Assembly (NCBI GenBank): GCA_041688615.1
Contig: JBDNHU010000167.1
Coordinates: 1 to 21,781, forward strand
Reading direction: 5' to 3'
Length of the DNA: 21,781 nucleotides
From: M30B19 sp041688615
GTDB taxonomy: Bacteria; Planctomycetota; Planctomycetia; Pirellulales; Pirellulaceae
In this document: piece by piece, positions 13,944 to 21,781 of the stretch
How the letters are laid out: every line of letters begins with the position of its first letter
How positions within the stretch are numbered: position 1 is the first letter of the stretch
The notes under the pieces: model-generated
Databases searched by the model: none
The model's input: only the letters and a program-made list of their open reading frames with translations
What the model was told of the DNA's origin: nothing
Position numbers and translations under genes: made by a program

Positions 13944-15035
13944 CTACAACACCCGCTGACTTGCGGGATAGCTACCCAAGACCGTCAATTCTTTACAATG
14001 GGCCCGTGCTTCACCGATCGCTTCGGCAAACTTGGAATCGCTTCGATGACCCACCGCATCCGCAAAAAATTTGTATTCCCAGTTCACGCGACCACTGGGG
14101 CGTTTATCAATGTGGGTTAAATTCACACCCGCTCGTTTGAATACCGAAAGCACTTCCACCAGCGCACCGGGGCGATCAGGTGTAATGAACATCAAAGATG
14201 TCTTATCATTCCCCGAGGGTTCTGCTTGTTGCTTTGAAAGAACCAAGAAACGAGTAATGTTATTGGGTTGATCCTCAATGTCTTGAAACAAGACATGCAG
14301 TCCATACGATTCGCCAGCAAGTTCATTGCCGATTGCAGCAACCGCTTGCCCCGTTTCCGTCTCCTTTTTGGCCCGCTGGGCAGCTGAAGCACTGCTATCC
14401 ATCGTTACTAATTCAGCTTTTGGGAATTGCAAACTCAACCACTTGCGACAGTGGGCGAATGCTTCAGCCGTAGAATAGATCCGCTGAATTTGATTGGGCT
14501 GAACGTTGCTTAGCAGACAACGGCGCAATTCAAGCTGAACCTCGGAATAGATACCAAGCTGTTCGTGATATTCTGCGAACGCATCCATGGTCTCCGCGAT
14601 ACCGCCACCCGATGAATTTTCGATCGGCACCAAGCCGTAATCCACATGGCCACGAACCACCTCAGTGAACACACCTTCGACCGCCCGCAAATCTTCGTAA
14701 TCCACGCTTGAACCAAAATGCTTCACCGCGGCAAAATGAGAATAGCTGCCTACAGGGCCCAAAAATCCAATCCGTAGCGGTTGCTCTAAATGGAAACTGC
14801 CGCTCATCAATTCGCGATAGACAGCTTCGATCGTCTTGGCGGGCAACGGACCCTTGCTTAGTCCCAGGACTTTTTGCAACACCTGCCGCTCTCGGTGCGG
14901 AGCATAAATGGGGGTCCCCGAAACTCGCTTCAGCTTCCCTACCTGGACAACCAAATTCGCCCGCTGATTCAATAATTCAATCAACTTTGAATCCACGTCA
15001 TCGATCTGATTGCGAAGATCTTCCAAATCCGACAC
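13944..15035 (-). CDS. pheA: Bifunctional chorismate mutase/prephenate dehydratase (P-protein)
   Basis: PheA converts chorismate to prephenate and then to phenylpyruvate in phenylalanine synthesis, in the cytoplasm. The 363-residue protein has three parts. First, an AroQ-type chorismate mutase helical domain (about 2-82), with LRNQIDDVDSKLIELLNQR, KLKR and PHRERQVL giving the expected Arg/Lys/Arg-Glu set. Second, a prephenate dehydratase domain (about 86-265), with RIGFLGPVGSYSHFAAVKHF, GLVPIENSSGG and the catalytic TRF motif (261-263). Third, an ACT domain (about 278-330), with ITPDRPGALVEVLSVFKRAG and HIDKRPS, expected to bind phenylalanine for feedback control. The start is GTG at 15035, because AAAAGGA lies 8 bases upstream. 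The frame stays open to a TTG at 15083, which would overlap the ubiA end and add a Cys-rich stretch with no family match. It lies 28 bases downstream of ubiA. Confidence 0.94.
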   Translation of the reverse strand: MSDLEDLRNQIDDVDSKLIELLNQRANLVVQVGKLKRVSGTPIYAPHRERQVLQKVLGLSKGPLPAKTIEAVYRELMSGSFHLEQPLRIGFLGPVGSYSHFAAVKHFGSSVDYEDLRAVEGVFTEVVRGHVDYGLVPIENSSGGGIAETMDAFAEYHEQLGIYSEVQLELRRCLLSNVQPNQIQRIYSTAEAFAHCRKWLSLQFPKAELVTMDSSASAAQRAKKETETGQAVAAIGNELAGESYGLHVLFQDIEDQPNNITRFLVLSKQQAEPSGNDKTSLMFITPDRPGALVEVLSVFKRAGVNLTHIDKRPSGRVNWEYKFFADAVGHRSDSKFAEAIGEARAHCKELTVLGSYPASQRVL

Positions 15036-15043
15036 TATTAAGA

Positions 15044-15050
15044 TCCTTTT
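15044..15050 (-). promoter_or_regulatory. Ribosome-binding site deciding the pheA start
   Basis: On the minus strand AAAAGGA stands 8 bases before the GTG at 15035, good evidence for that start over the upstream TTG. Confidence 0.75.
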
Positions 15051-15063
15051 GCCAGCCAAAACA

Positions 15064-16068
15064 CTACAACAAATACAAATCAACTAGACCTACCATCAAC
15101 AGCCCAATACTGATGATGGCGTTTACATTGAAAAATGCCAAGTTCACCTTTGATAAATCGTTGGGATTTACCAATCGATGTTCGTACACTAACAATGCAC
15201 CAATCGCGGCGACGGCCGTATAGTAAAGCCACCCTAGCCCGGAATCGGATCCATACGCCGACGGCAACATCAACAACGCCAGAAACGCTGCGAAATGGCT
15301 GAGGGCTGCCCAACGCAGCGCACCTGCCACACCCAACCACACTGGGATACTGCGAAGCCCTACCTGCTTATCATATTCATAATCTTGGCACGCATAAATC
15401 ACGTCAAAGCCACCCACCCAAAAGAATACGGCTAACCCAAGAACCAACGCAGGCAATAAATCCGCAGGCATCGCGATCACAATTTGCCCACGCAGTGCAA
15501 CCCAGACACAGATGGGCGACAACATTAATGCTACGCCCAACCAGTAATGGGCCAAAGGCGTAAATCGCTTGGTGTAACTGTATCCCATCAATATCCCCAA
15601 GACAGGCAGCGAAAAAGCTACTGGAAGCCAGTTGGGCAAGAAGAACGCAGTCCCCACTACAAACACCAACACTGAAACGAGCGTAAACCAGGTGACCGCA
15701 GCCACACTGAGTTCCCCAGCAGGCAAATGCCGGTTGGCGGTCCGAGGGTTCGCACCATCAATGTGACGATCCACCAGCCGATTAAAAGCCATCCCAGCGC
15801 TTCTAGCACCCAGCATGCAAATCAAAACACCAACCAAGTGCCACCAAGAAAATCCAACGTCCACGCGACCTTGTAACGAAAATGGGATCGGACTGGCCCA
15901 CGCCATTGCCGCAGCCAACAAAGCAAACGGCAACGCAAACAATGTGTGACTGAACCGAATCATCTCCAGGATCGAGCGAAATTTCGTCCACGCCGTTTGA
16001 GGGACGTTAGTCACGCCTTGGGCAATGCAAGCGTCAGCAGATTGCGGTGAATCTGAATTCTCAGTCAT
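15064..16068 (-). CDS. UbiA-family prenyltransferase, probably menaquinone (MqnP-like)
   Basis: Enzymes of this membrane family attach a polyprenyl chain to an aromatic ring. The 334-residue protein has about eight to nine membrane segments after a soluble N-terminal tail of about 30 residues. Both Asp-rich prenyl-diphosphate/Mg motifs are present: NRLVDRHIDGANPRT (Asn96, Asp100, Asp104) and DVIYACQDYEYDKQVGLRSI (Asp222, Asp229, Asp233). The pattern resembles the 4-hydroxybenzoate prenyltransferase-like branch associated with the futalosine menaquinone route (MqnP), a likely role in an organism using menaquinone, but true UbiA (ubiquinone) cannot be excluded from sequence alone. No strong ribosome-binding site is visible before the ATG. 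pheA follows closely, so both may be co-transcribed. Confidence 0.85.
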   Translation of the reverse strand: MTENSDSPQSADACIAQGVTNVPQTAWTKFRSILEMIRFSHTLFALPFALLAAAMAWASPIPFSLQGRVDVGFSWWHLVGVLICMLGARSAGMAFNRLVDRHIDGANPRTANRHLPAGELSVAAVTWFTLVSVLVFVVGTAFFLPNWLPVAFSLPVLGILMGYSYTKRFTPLAHYWLGVALMLSPICVWVALRGQIVIAMPADLLPALVLGLAVFFWVGGFDVIYACQDYEYDKQVGLRSIPVWLGVAGALRWAALSHFAAFLALLMLPSAYGSDSGLGWLYYTAVAAIGALLVYEHRLVNPNDLSKVNLAFFNVNAIISIGLLMVGLVDLYLL

Positions 16069-16143
16069 AAATCAAGCTTTAGTCAATCGTTCAACAGGCA
16101 ACGGGCCAACTCCGGAACAACCGGTGAAGCCATGAATAACAGC

Positions 16144-16189
16144 GAGATGATGTTGCCACTGATTCAGTAAAACACGCCACCATCATCTC
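16144..16189. repeat. Inverted repeat between the membrane-protein gene and ubiA
   Basis: GAGATGATG (16144-16152) and CATCATCTC (16181-16189) form a perfect 9-bp outer stem. The 28-base interior contains the small palindrome ACTGATTCAGT (16158-16168), giving a cruciform-like shape. On the minus strand it lies between the stop of the upstream membrane-protein gene and the ubiA start. There is no terminal T-run, so termination is only possible, not shown. Confidence 0.5.
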
Positions 16190-16220
16190 AACCTGTAAAC
16201 TTCAACCGCAGTCAAGCATT

Positions 16221-17963
16221 CTAATAGACATCGTACTTGGCAATTCGATCCTGAAGATTTGGGCGAAAAAATGTCGCAATCGTCAACGGAAGAAACCAAG
16301 CCATGAAAAGACCGCCGCCATACCCATGCCAAAACTGCACTGCGACCATCATCGCAGCGCTATAGGCCAGCAACGTACCATAAGTCTTCTTAACGGGCCA
16401 AGCAACAAATGAGGCACTAAGTGAAACATAAGCCACCAAGAAAGGAAGGCGAAACCAAGGGTCCCAGCCAAATTCCCAGATACCTTTAAGTCCGCGAACA
16501 CGAGGCAACCAAACGCCAAACATGCCCTGCAAGTTTTGCAGGAAACCACGTTCTTCGGTCGAAAACAAGAACAGGCTAAGCACCAGCAGTATTACGATTA
16601 ACCCGACCCCATAAATGAAGCGAGCTGCGCCTTTTTCCCAATAAAAACTTAACCATAAGGCCAGCAAGAAGATTGGATAATAGACCAACCCCAAGGTCAT
16701 CCCAAAAAAGATCCCTGCCCAAAAGGGACAACGGTACAGGACCACAGCCCAAGTCAACAAGGCCGCAGGCAGCACATGGTCCACTCTACCCGTCATTTGA
16801 GCAGTGTACGGCAACATCAAGTACAAAGTCGCCATTCCGACGCCAGTTTGCACACTATTGAAATGAAATCGACCCAAGGCGATCAATCCGCCAACAATTG
16901 CAAATTGGCTAAGAATCGCCATCAACTTCGATACCCAAATCAACGCATCGCTACGCTGTTGCGATGCTTCGGCACTTCCAATGGTGGCTCCCAGTCCAGG
17001 TTCGCGAATCATTGTCGGAATCACTGGCAAAAGATGTAGCAATGGATAAGCCGGTCCCATCTCCTGATGAATGGACGCAGGTTTATCCAAACCATCACCC
17101 AAAATCTCGGCCGCTGACTGAGCTCCATAGACATCGGTCTGCATCGATGAACTGACAAAGATATTGGCAACAAGAAACGTCAGGAAGCTGCAAACCAAAA
17201 ACGTCAATCCACCGACCGATAAATTATTGTCCAACATTGGGCGGCGAACCAATAACTGGTCCAACAACAACCGCAGCACAAAAACCGCAGCCACAATTAA
17301 TAAGAATAAGAAGCTTATCCGCAACAGCACTAGACTTAGTGCTCGTTTGGCCAACCAGTATTCCACTGTCTTTGGCGATTGAACGTCTTCAACTCCCTGG
17401 TTACCCGCAGCAACGCCCGCTTGACTAGGATTAGCCTGCGAATTGGTGAGATTATCGCTAACGTTTTCGTTGGACTGCGGATTAACGCCCGCAGGATCAA
17501 CCGTTGCAACCGTACCATTGCCTGACACCCTTGGCTCAACCGTATTGGATCGCTGAGTCACTCCGCCCGGTTGTCGACTCTCCACTTGCCACGCACTTGA
17601 TTCCCCGGGGACTGCTTCGGCCAGACTAGTTTCCAACGCGCCCGCTTCCAACGAGTCAGAGTTACGCTTTTGATCGGGGCTAACCACATTTTCCGCCGGC
17701 GACTCCAACATGCCGCCGGACGTGAGTGATAAGTTGACCGGGTTTCCCAAACGGGTCAGTTCAGCAACGGCCTCTCGCTCCATCGTCACGCCATGGTCGT
17801 ACAACAACAGCCCCGGTGCCAGAAGGATTATCAGAATCAGATCCAGATTTCGAATACTCCAAACCCGACTAAACTTAAAAAATAACGCCAACATCAACAG
17901 GGACGAAACGTACGCCCAGGTCGTCGGTTCAATTTTTTGATAAGCCCAAGGAAATTCGAACAT
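16221..17963 (-). CDS. Polytopic membrane protein of unknown function
   Basis: A 580-residue protein not assigned to a family. Two N-terminal membrane helices (about 17-33 and 38-55) are followed by the short segment YDHGVTMEREAVAELTRLG. A long low-complexity stretch rich in Ser, Asn, Gly, Val and Pro (about 75-197) probably lies outside the membrane. The rest (about 205-560) holds roughly nine to eleven membrane helices. The helix-rich C-terminal part, with TGRVDHVLPAALLTWAVVLY and HGYGGGLFMAWFLPLTIATF, recalls GT-C type polyprenyl-linked glycosyltransferases, but no catalytic Asp motif can be assigned, so this is only a suggestion. It is the first gene of the minus-strand group and is transcribed divergently from metG. 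Confidence 0.75.
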   Translation of the reverse strand: MFEFPWAYQKIEPTTWAYVSSLLMLALFFKFSRVWSIRNLDLILIILLAPGLLLYDHGVTMEREAVAELTRLGNPVNLSLTSGGMLESPAENVVSPDQKRNSDSLEAGALETSLAEAVPGESSAWQVESRQPGGVTQRSNTVEPRVSGNGTVATVDPAGVNPQSNENVSDNLTNSQANPSQAGVAAGNQGVEDVQSPKTVEYWLAKRALSLVLLRISFLFLLIVAAVFVLRLLLDQLLVRRPMLDNNLSVGGLTFLVCSFLTFLVANIFVSSSMQTDVYGAQSAAEILGDGLDKPASIHQEMGPAYPLLHLLPVIPTMIREPGLGATIGSAEASQQRSDALIWVSKLMAILSQFAIVGGLIALGRFHFNSVQTGVGMATLYLMLPYTAQMTGRVDHVLPAALLTWAVVLYRCPFWAGIFFGMTLGLVYYPIFLLALWLSFYWEKGAARFIYGVGLIVILLVLSLFLFSTEERGFLQNLQGMFGVWLPRVRGLKGIWEFGWDPWFRLPFLVAYVSLSASFVAWPVKKTYGTLLAYSAAMMVAVQFWHGYGGGLFMAWFLPLTIATFFRPNLQDRIAKYDVY

Positions 17964-18671
17964 CAGTTCTCAATCGAAAACGTAATTGCTTTTACCAATC
18001 CTGCCACGCGACAGACTTCAGGAACCTAAAAGCGTTCAAGTCACCGCTAACCACCGCCATGTTTGTGGCTGAAAAAGTGACCGCTAAACTCCGCTAACCC
18101 AACCGGGTCGATCAAAGTCAGGAACCTATCTTTAGCATTTCACGAACACAAATTATCAACCCAAAGACTGCGCCGCGCTATCAAGGAAACCAAACCTAAT
18201 CCAAGTTCAAGATGGCAGCCTAACCACGATCGAAATCGTCGATTTAGCGTACTACCAACGCAAAACGGCTGAGCCTGTTGGCTGATATCTGGTGCCCCTA
18301 AACACCTGTGCCCAAAAAATCGAGGCTCCTCAAAGGTCCAGCGTTCTTAATGTCCAGTCTCCTACGAATCCAAGCCCACTTGCGATAAAATCCTAGTGCC
18401 GGTGGCCCTGGGGTTTGCCATTCACCGAAACCTGGCCAACACGGCGGTGGGTCGCTGATGTTGACCGCGGACCACGCGATCGAACCCCTTAACCCATTTT
18501 GGCAGCGGAATAAGGGTAAAGATACCAACAAAAGCGGACTTGGCGCAAGTCTCTTTGATTCTGTTTCATTTTAATCGCGACAGACTATGCCAGCCCAAAA
18601 ATCGCTTCGTATTCGCTAAACCGTCTAATCCTATTATTTCTCCAACTCTTTCACCTAACAAAAACACATTT
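17964..18671. other. 708-base divergent intergenic region upstream of metG
   Basis: No gene is supported. This region must carry promoters for both the minus-strand membrane-protein gene and metG, though no consensus pair stands out. TCAGGAACCTA is repeated exactly 100 bases apart (18018-18028 and 18118-18128). CCGCTAA occurs at 18044-18050, 18081-18087 and 18091-18097. AAATCGTCGATTT (18233-18245) is a 6-bp inverted repeat around one base. The 132 bases before the metG ATG are in frame with it but do not look like MetRS. Confidence 0.55.
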
Positions 18672-20720
18672 ATGAGCCGTCGAATCCTGGTCACCAGTGC
18701 CCTACCTTACGCCAATGGTCCTATTCACTTAGGCCACTTGGTCGAGTACATCCAAACTGATATTTGGGTGCGATTTCAAAGATTAGTGGGAAACCAGTGC
18801 CTGTATATGTGTGCCGATGACACTCACGGTACCGCCATTATGCTCAGCGCTCAAAAGCACCGAATCAGCGAATTGGAATGGATCGGGCAAATGAGCACCG
18901 ATCACCAGCAGGACTTTGCCGGTTTCGATATCCAATTCAGCCAGTACGGCAGTACGCACAGCGACGAAAATCAACAACTCTGCAACCAAGTTTGGGCCAA
19001 TGCCTTAGAGCAGAACTTGGTCGTGCAACGCGAAGTTCAACAATTATTTGATCCTGAAAAAGAAACGTTTTTGGCGGATCGATTCGTAAAAGGCAAATGC
19101 CCCAAGTGCCAAGCTCCGGACCAAGCTGGTGATAATTGTGACAAGTGTGGACACACTTACAACGCAATTGAACTGTTGGATCCTGTTAGCACCATTTCCG
19201 GGGCAACCCCAGTCGTCCGCTCGGCACCTCACTTTTTCTTTGAACTGGAAAAGAAACGTCCTGTAGTGGAACAGTGGATCAACAGCGGCCAGCATTTGCA
19301 AACCGAAACCGCCAACTACTTAAAAGGCCATTTCCTAACAGACGCCCTTAGGGATTGGGATCTATCGCGTTCGGCACCTTACTTTGGATTTGAAATACCC
19401 GATCATCCTGGACACTATTGGTATGTTTGGTTCGATGCGCCTATCGGTTACATCGCAACCACTTTGCAGTGGTGCCAAGCAAACAATCAATCCATTGATG
19501 ATTGGTGGAAGAATGATCAAACAGAAATCCACCACTTCATTGGCAAAGACATTGTCTACTTCCATGCATTGTTTTGGCCAGCAATTTTGGAAACCGCGGG
19601 TTACAACTTACCCACCAAAGTCCACGTTCATGGTTTCCTAACGGTCAACAATAAGAAGATGGCCAAACGCGACGGCACTTTCATTCGAGCAGGCAAGTAC
19701 CTAGAACACCTGGAACCCTCCTATTTGCGCTATTACTACGCCAGCAAGCTAAGTAGCAATCAAGATGATTTGGATTTGAATCTGGAAGAGTTCGTCGAAA
19801 AAGTAAATACCGACTTGGTGAACAAAGTGGTTAACCTAGTTTCACGCAGTGCTAAGTTCGCTCAAAAGACAGGCCTTTCCCCATCTTATCCCGACGACGG
19901 CGGCCTGTTTCAGAAAGCATTGGAGCAAGGCACCGCCATTGCAGCCGCCTATGAAGCTTGCGAATTCAGCAAGGCAATGCGACTGACATTGGAACTGGCT
20001 GATAACGCAAACCAATTTGTCGAACACGCCCAGCCGTGGAAAATGGCAAAGGACCCTGAACAAGAGACACAGCTGCGTGATGTGGTCACGATCGCCCTTA
20101 ACCTGTTTCGGCAAATCGTGATTTATTTGTCACCCGTCTTGCCCAAGTTGAATCAACAAACCAGTGATCTGCTGGGCGAACCCTTGAACCAATGGACGCA
20201 AATAGCCACACCGCTGGTTGGCAAATCAATCAACCCATTCCAACATTTTATGCAACGTATCAACCCGAAGGATGTTGAAAAAATGACTGAAGAAACGAAA
20301 GCCGAAAACGACACTGCGGCCGCCGCCGACACGCCAATGACTCCAGCAAACGTCGACAGTGACGCCGCCTTGCTGGCCGAACCTTTGGCCGAAGAATGTA
20401 CGATTGACGATTTTGTTAAGATTGACCTGCGGGTCGCTCGGATCGTTTCAGCCGAAGAAGTTACCGAAGCCAGAAAGCTGCTGAAGTTAACCGTTAGCCT
20501 TGGTGGTGACAACACTCGTCAAATCTTCGCCGGAATCAAAGCAGCCTACAAACCCGAAGACCTTGTCGGTCGCTTAGTAGTGATGGTCGCAAACCTAAAA
20601 CCTCGCCAAATGAAATTTGGACTCAGCGAAGGCATGGTTGCCGCAGCGGGTGCGGGTGGCGCAGAAGTTTATCTGCTGTCGCCCGATTCGGGTGCCCTGC
20701 CTGGCCAACGGGTCCACTAA
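18672..20720 (+). CDS. metG: Methionyl-tRNA synthetase
   Basis: MetRS charges tRNA-Met with methionine in the cytoplasm. The 682-residue protein begins MSRRILVTSALPYANGPIHL and carries the HIGH-type signature HLGH (19-22). A zinc knuckle has Cys143, Cys146, Cys156 and Cys159 (CPKC...CDKC), and YWYVWFDAPIGY (249-260) is characteristic. The KMSKS loop reads KMAKR (329-333, in NNKKMAKRDGTFI). An anticodon-binding helical region follows. After an Ala/Thr/Glu-rich linker, a C-terminal tRNA-binding OB-fold domain (about 575-682) starts CTIDDFVKIDLRVARIV, as in long dimeric bacterial MetRS. The frame is open upstream to 18540, but the ATG at 18672 matches the family start. No good ribosome-binding site precedes it. 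A terminator follows at once. Confidence 0.97.
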   Translation: MSRRILVTSALPYANGPIHLGHLVEYIQTDIWVRFQRLVGNQCLYMCADDTHGTAIMLSAQKHRISELEWIGQMSTDHQQDFAGFDIQFSQYGSTHSDENQQLCNQVWANALEQNLVVQREVQQLFDPEKETFLADRFVKGKCPKCQAPDQAGDNCDKCGHTYNAIELLDPVSTISGATPVVRSAPHFFFELEKKRPVVEQWINSGQHLQTETANYLKGHFLTDALRDWDLSRSAPYFGFEIPDHPGHYWYVWFDAPIGYIATTLQWCQANNQSIDDWWKNDQTEIHHFIGKDIVYFHALFWPAILETAGYNLPTKVHVHGFLTVNNKKMAKRDGTFIRAGKYLEHLEPSYLRYYYASKLSSNQDDLDLNLEEFVEKVNTDLVNKVVNLVSRSAKFAQKTGLSPSYPDDGGLFQKALEQGTAIAAAYEACEFSKAMRLTLELADNANQFVEHAQPWKMAKDPEQETQLRDVVTIALNLFRQIVIYLSPVLPKLNQQTSDLLGEPLNQWTQIATPLVGKSINPFQHFMQRINPKDVEKMTEETKAENDTAAAADTPMTPANVDSDAALLAEPLAEECTIDDFVKIDLRVARIVSAEEVTEARKLLKLTVSLGGDNTRQIFAGIKAAYKPEDLVGRLVVMVANLKPRQMKFGLSEGMVAAAGAGGAEVYLLSPDSGALPGQRVH

Positions 20721-20732
20721 TTGGAAACTCGC

Positions 20733-20770
20733 AACGCGGCAGTCAGACTTGACTTGCCGCGTTTTCTTTT
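20733..20770 (+). terminator. Rho-independent terminator of metG
   Basis: AACGCGGCA (20733-20741) pairs perfectly with TGCCGCGTT (20755-20763). The 13-base interior can add a short GTCA/TGAC stem with one bulged T. TTCTTTT follows directly. It lies 12 bases after the metG stop and is the clearest terminator in the window. It also argues that the next gene starts after it. Confidence 0.9.
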
Positions 20771-20795
20771 CATTAGACTGGCGACAAACTTAGCT

Positions 20796-21719
20796 ATGTT
20801 CCTTTCTTTACAGCGAAGATGCCTGGACCTTTTAACGCTACGCCCTAGTCGCCATCGATTGGACTGCGGATCGCAACGACTTCTTAAGCTGAATTGCGAC
20901 GGCCAACGGCTTGAAATCTTCCGACAAATCAAAGCCGCCGGTTCAATCGCGGCAAACCCACCGATCCAAGACCCTGACAGTCCACAATCGGGCGTTGTCG
21001 ATCTGCTTATCATTAAGTGGCCCGGGAATGGTGGCCGCGCTGAAAATTCAACCGTTCACCCGGCAATGGCGTGGCCTAAGAAAACAATCGAACTTTGGAC
21101 TGTGAACCCTTTGGGGTACGGCCATAGCCAAGGCCAAGCATCGTTGGCAAACATTCACCTAATGGCAAAGACCGTTTGGCACGCCGCGAGGCAGCGATTT
21201 CCAGACACGCCGATTTTGCTTTTTGGTACTTCCATCGGTTGCGCGACCGCGATCTATCAAGCCAGGCTTAGCCAACAGTCGAGTGACTTTTTGAACTTGG
21301 ACAACGACAGCCTGAGTTCGAACCGCCTGCCTGCTGCCGGCGACTATTTGCCTGCTGCCGGCGACTATTTGCCTGCTGCCGGTCTGTTTCTCAGGAATCC
21401 ACCACCGTTGCCATCACTCATTGGCCAACATTACCATCGCTGGTTTTATGGACCTTTCACACAATGGATTTGCAATTCATTACCTTCATCCACCGATAGC
21501 GTCGCTCTGGCCCGCCAATGCACTGCCCCTATGTTTATGCTTCAAGCAGAGATGGATTCAATTGTTCCTGCGGTCTTCCAAGATCAAATTTTCGATGCCT
21601 ACCAGGGCGTTAAGCAAAAATTCGTCCTCCAAGCCGCGGACCACGACCAACTTCCGTCAACCCAACCAGGCTCCCCATACTTAAACGCGTTGCACGATTT
21701 CTTTTCGCCAATATTGTAG
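20796..21719 (+). CDS. Alpha/beta hydrolase, serine hydrolase type
   Basis: A 307-residue protein of the alpha/beta hydrolase superfamily; the substrate is unknown. The nucleophile elbow G-T-S-I-G carries Ser146 (LLFGTSIGCATAIYQARL). The acid is probably Asp254 (MLQAEMDSIVP) and the base His283 (LQAADHDQLPS), giving a complete Ser-Asp-His triad. A segment WPGNGGRAENS (about 75-85) may form the oxyanion region, and VNPLGYGHSQGQAS resembles the loop before the cap. Just after the elbow, LPAAGDY is repeated in tandem (21-base DNA repeat), in or near the lid. The start is taken as ATG 20796; the frame is open to TTG 20721, but that segment contains the metG terminator. No ribosome-binding site is evident. 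No signal peptide is clear, so a cytoplasmic location is most likely. Confidence 0.8.
   Translation: MFLSLQRRCLDLLTLRPSRHRLDCGSQRLLKLNCDGQRLEIFRQIKAAGSIAANPPIQDPDSPQSGVVDLLIIKWPGNGGRAENSTVHPAMAWPKKTIELWTVNPLGYGHSQGQASLANIHLMAKTVWHAARQRFPDTPILLFGTSIGCATAIYQARLSQQSSDFLNLDNDSLSSNRLPAAGDYLPAAGDYLPAAGLFLRNPPPLPSLIGQHYHRWFYGPFTQWICNSLPSSTDSVALARQCTAPMFMLQAEMDSIVPAVFQDQIFDAYQGVKQKFVLQAADHDQLPSTQPGSPYLNALHDFFSPIL
21328..21382 (+). repeat. In-frame 21-base tandem repeat in the hydrolase gene
   Basis: Two identical 21-base units (21328-21348 and 21349-21369) plus 13 bases of a third (21370-21382) encode LPAAGDY-LPAAGDY-LPAAG. The copies are identical at the DNA level, which points to recent expansion by slippage. 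The unit length keeps the reading frame. Confidence 0.95.
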
Positions 21720-21781
21720 ATGGAGCCCCAGCGCCTTGCGCAGATCATTGGGTTGGCAGCTTAATGACCGCCAAACCACGC

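Noticed and set aside
18298..18531. Minus-strand frame of 77 codons in the divergent region
   Set aside because: No family, no ribosome-binding site and a Trp/Pro/Arg-rich composition typical of chance frames.
18540..18671. 44-codon N-terminal extension of MetRS
   Set aside because: Family alignment begins at the Met at 18672; the extension has no MetRS similarity.
20721..20795. TTG start of the hydrolase right after metG
   Set aside because: This stretch contains a perfect rho-independent terminator, so a message starting there would need to read through it.
21745..21781. Possible 3' end of a minus-strand gene entering at the right edge
   Set aside because: One minus frame ends in a stop at 21745, but only about a dozen codons are visible, too few to support a gene.

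Overview
The window looks like chromosomal DNA from a planctomycete, most likely of the Rhodopirellula/Pirellulales kind. This is inferred from the mid-range base composition, the loosely packed flagellar cluster, the long low-complexity linkers in secreted and membrane proteins, and a UbiA-type prenyltransferase of the kind linked to menaquinone. No rRNA or tRNA gene, CRISPR array, insertion sequence or phage gene was seen, and no search could be run to confirm the taxon.

Region 1 (1-11988, + strand) is a flagellar cluster in the order flgE (5' end outside the window), flbD, motA, motB, fliL, fliN, fliO, fliP, fliQ, fliR, flhB. It encodes the hook, the stator (MotA/MotB), the stator-associated FliL, a switch-complex protein (FliN) and the complete membrane part of the flagellar export gate (FliO, FliP, FliQ, FliR, FlhB). 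motA/motB are 3 bases apart and fliQ/fliR overlap by 4, but several other gaps are 250-550 bases. Four of these gaps hold perfect palindromes or hairpins. No fliM lies between fliL and fliN, although many bacteria have it there.

The most notable finding is the FliN homologue. Its N-terminal third carries four regularly spaced copies of the short 'L-x-Q-x-E-I-x-x-L-L-x-G-G' motif that normally occurs once, at the N-terminus of FliM (or FliY), where it binds phosphorylated CheY. The hook protein also carries two tandem FN3-like domains, FliO and FliP have long Asn/Gln/Ser/Thr-rich extensions, and the FlhB self-cleavage motif reads NPTE instead of NPTH.

Region 2 (12169-17963, - strand) has four co-directional genes. 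In transcription order these are a polytopic membrane protein of unknown function, a UbiA-family prenyltransferase (probably menaquinone biosynthesis), the bifunctional chorismate mutase/prephenate dehydratase PheA, and a class V PLP enzyme related to cysteine desulfurases that lacks the catalytic cysteine. PheA and the prenyltransferase lie close together and both belong to chorismate-related metabolism.

Region 3 (18672-21719, + strand) holds metG (methionyl-tRNA synthetase with a C-terminal tRNA-binding domain), a clear rho-independent terminator, and an alpha/beta hydrolase with an in-frame 21-base tandem repeat. A 708-base divergent intergenic region separates it from region 2.

Several starts were moved inward from the longest possible reading frame, using ribosome-binding sites, gene overlap, the terminator position or family alignment (flbD, fliO, fliR, pheA, metG, hydrolase).
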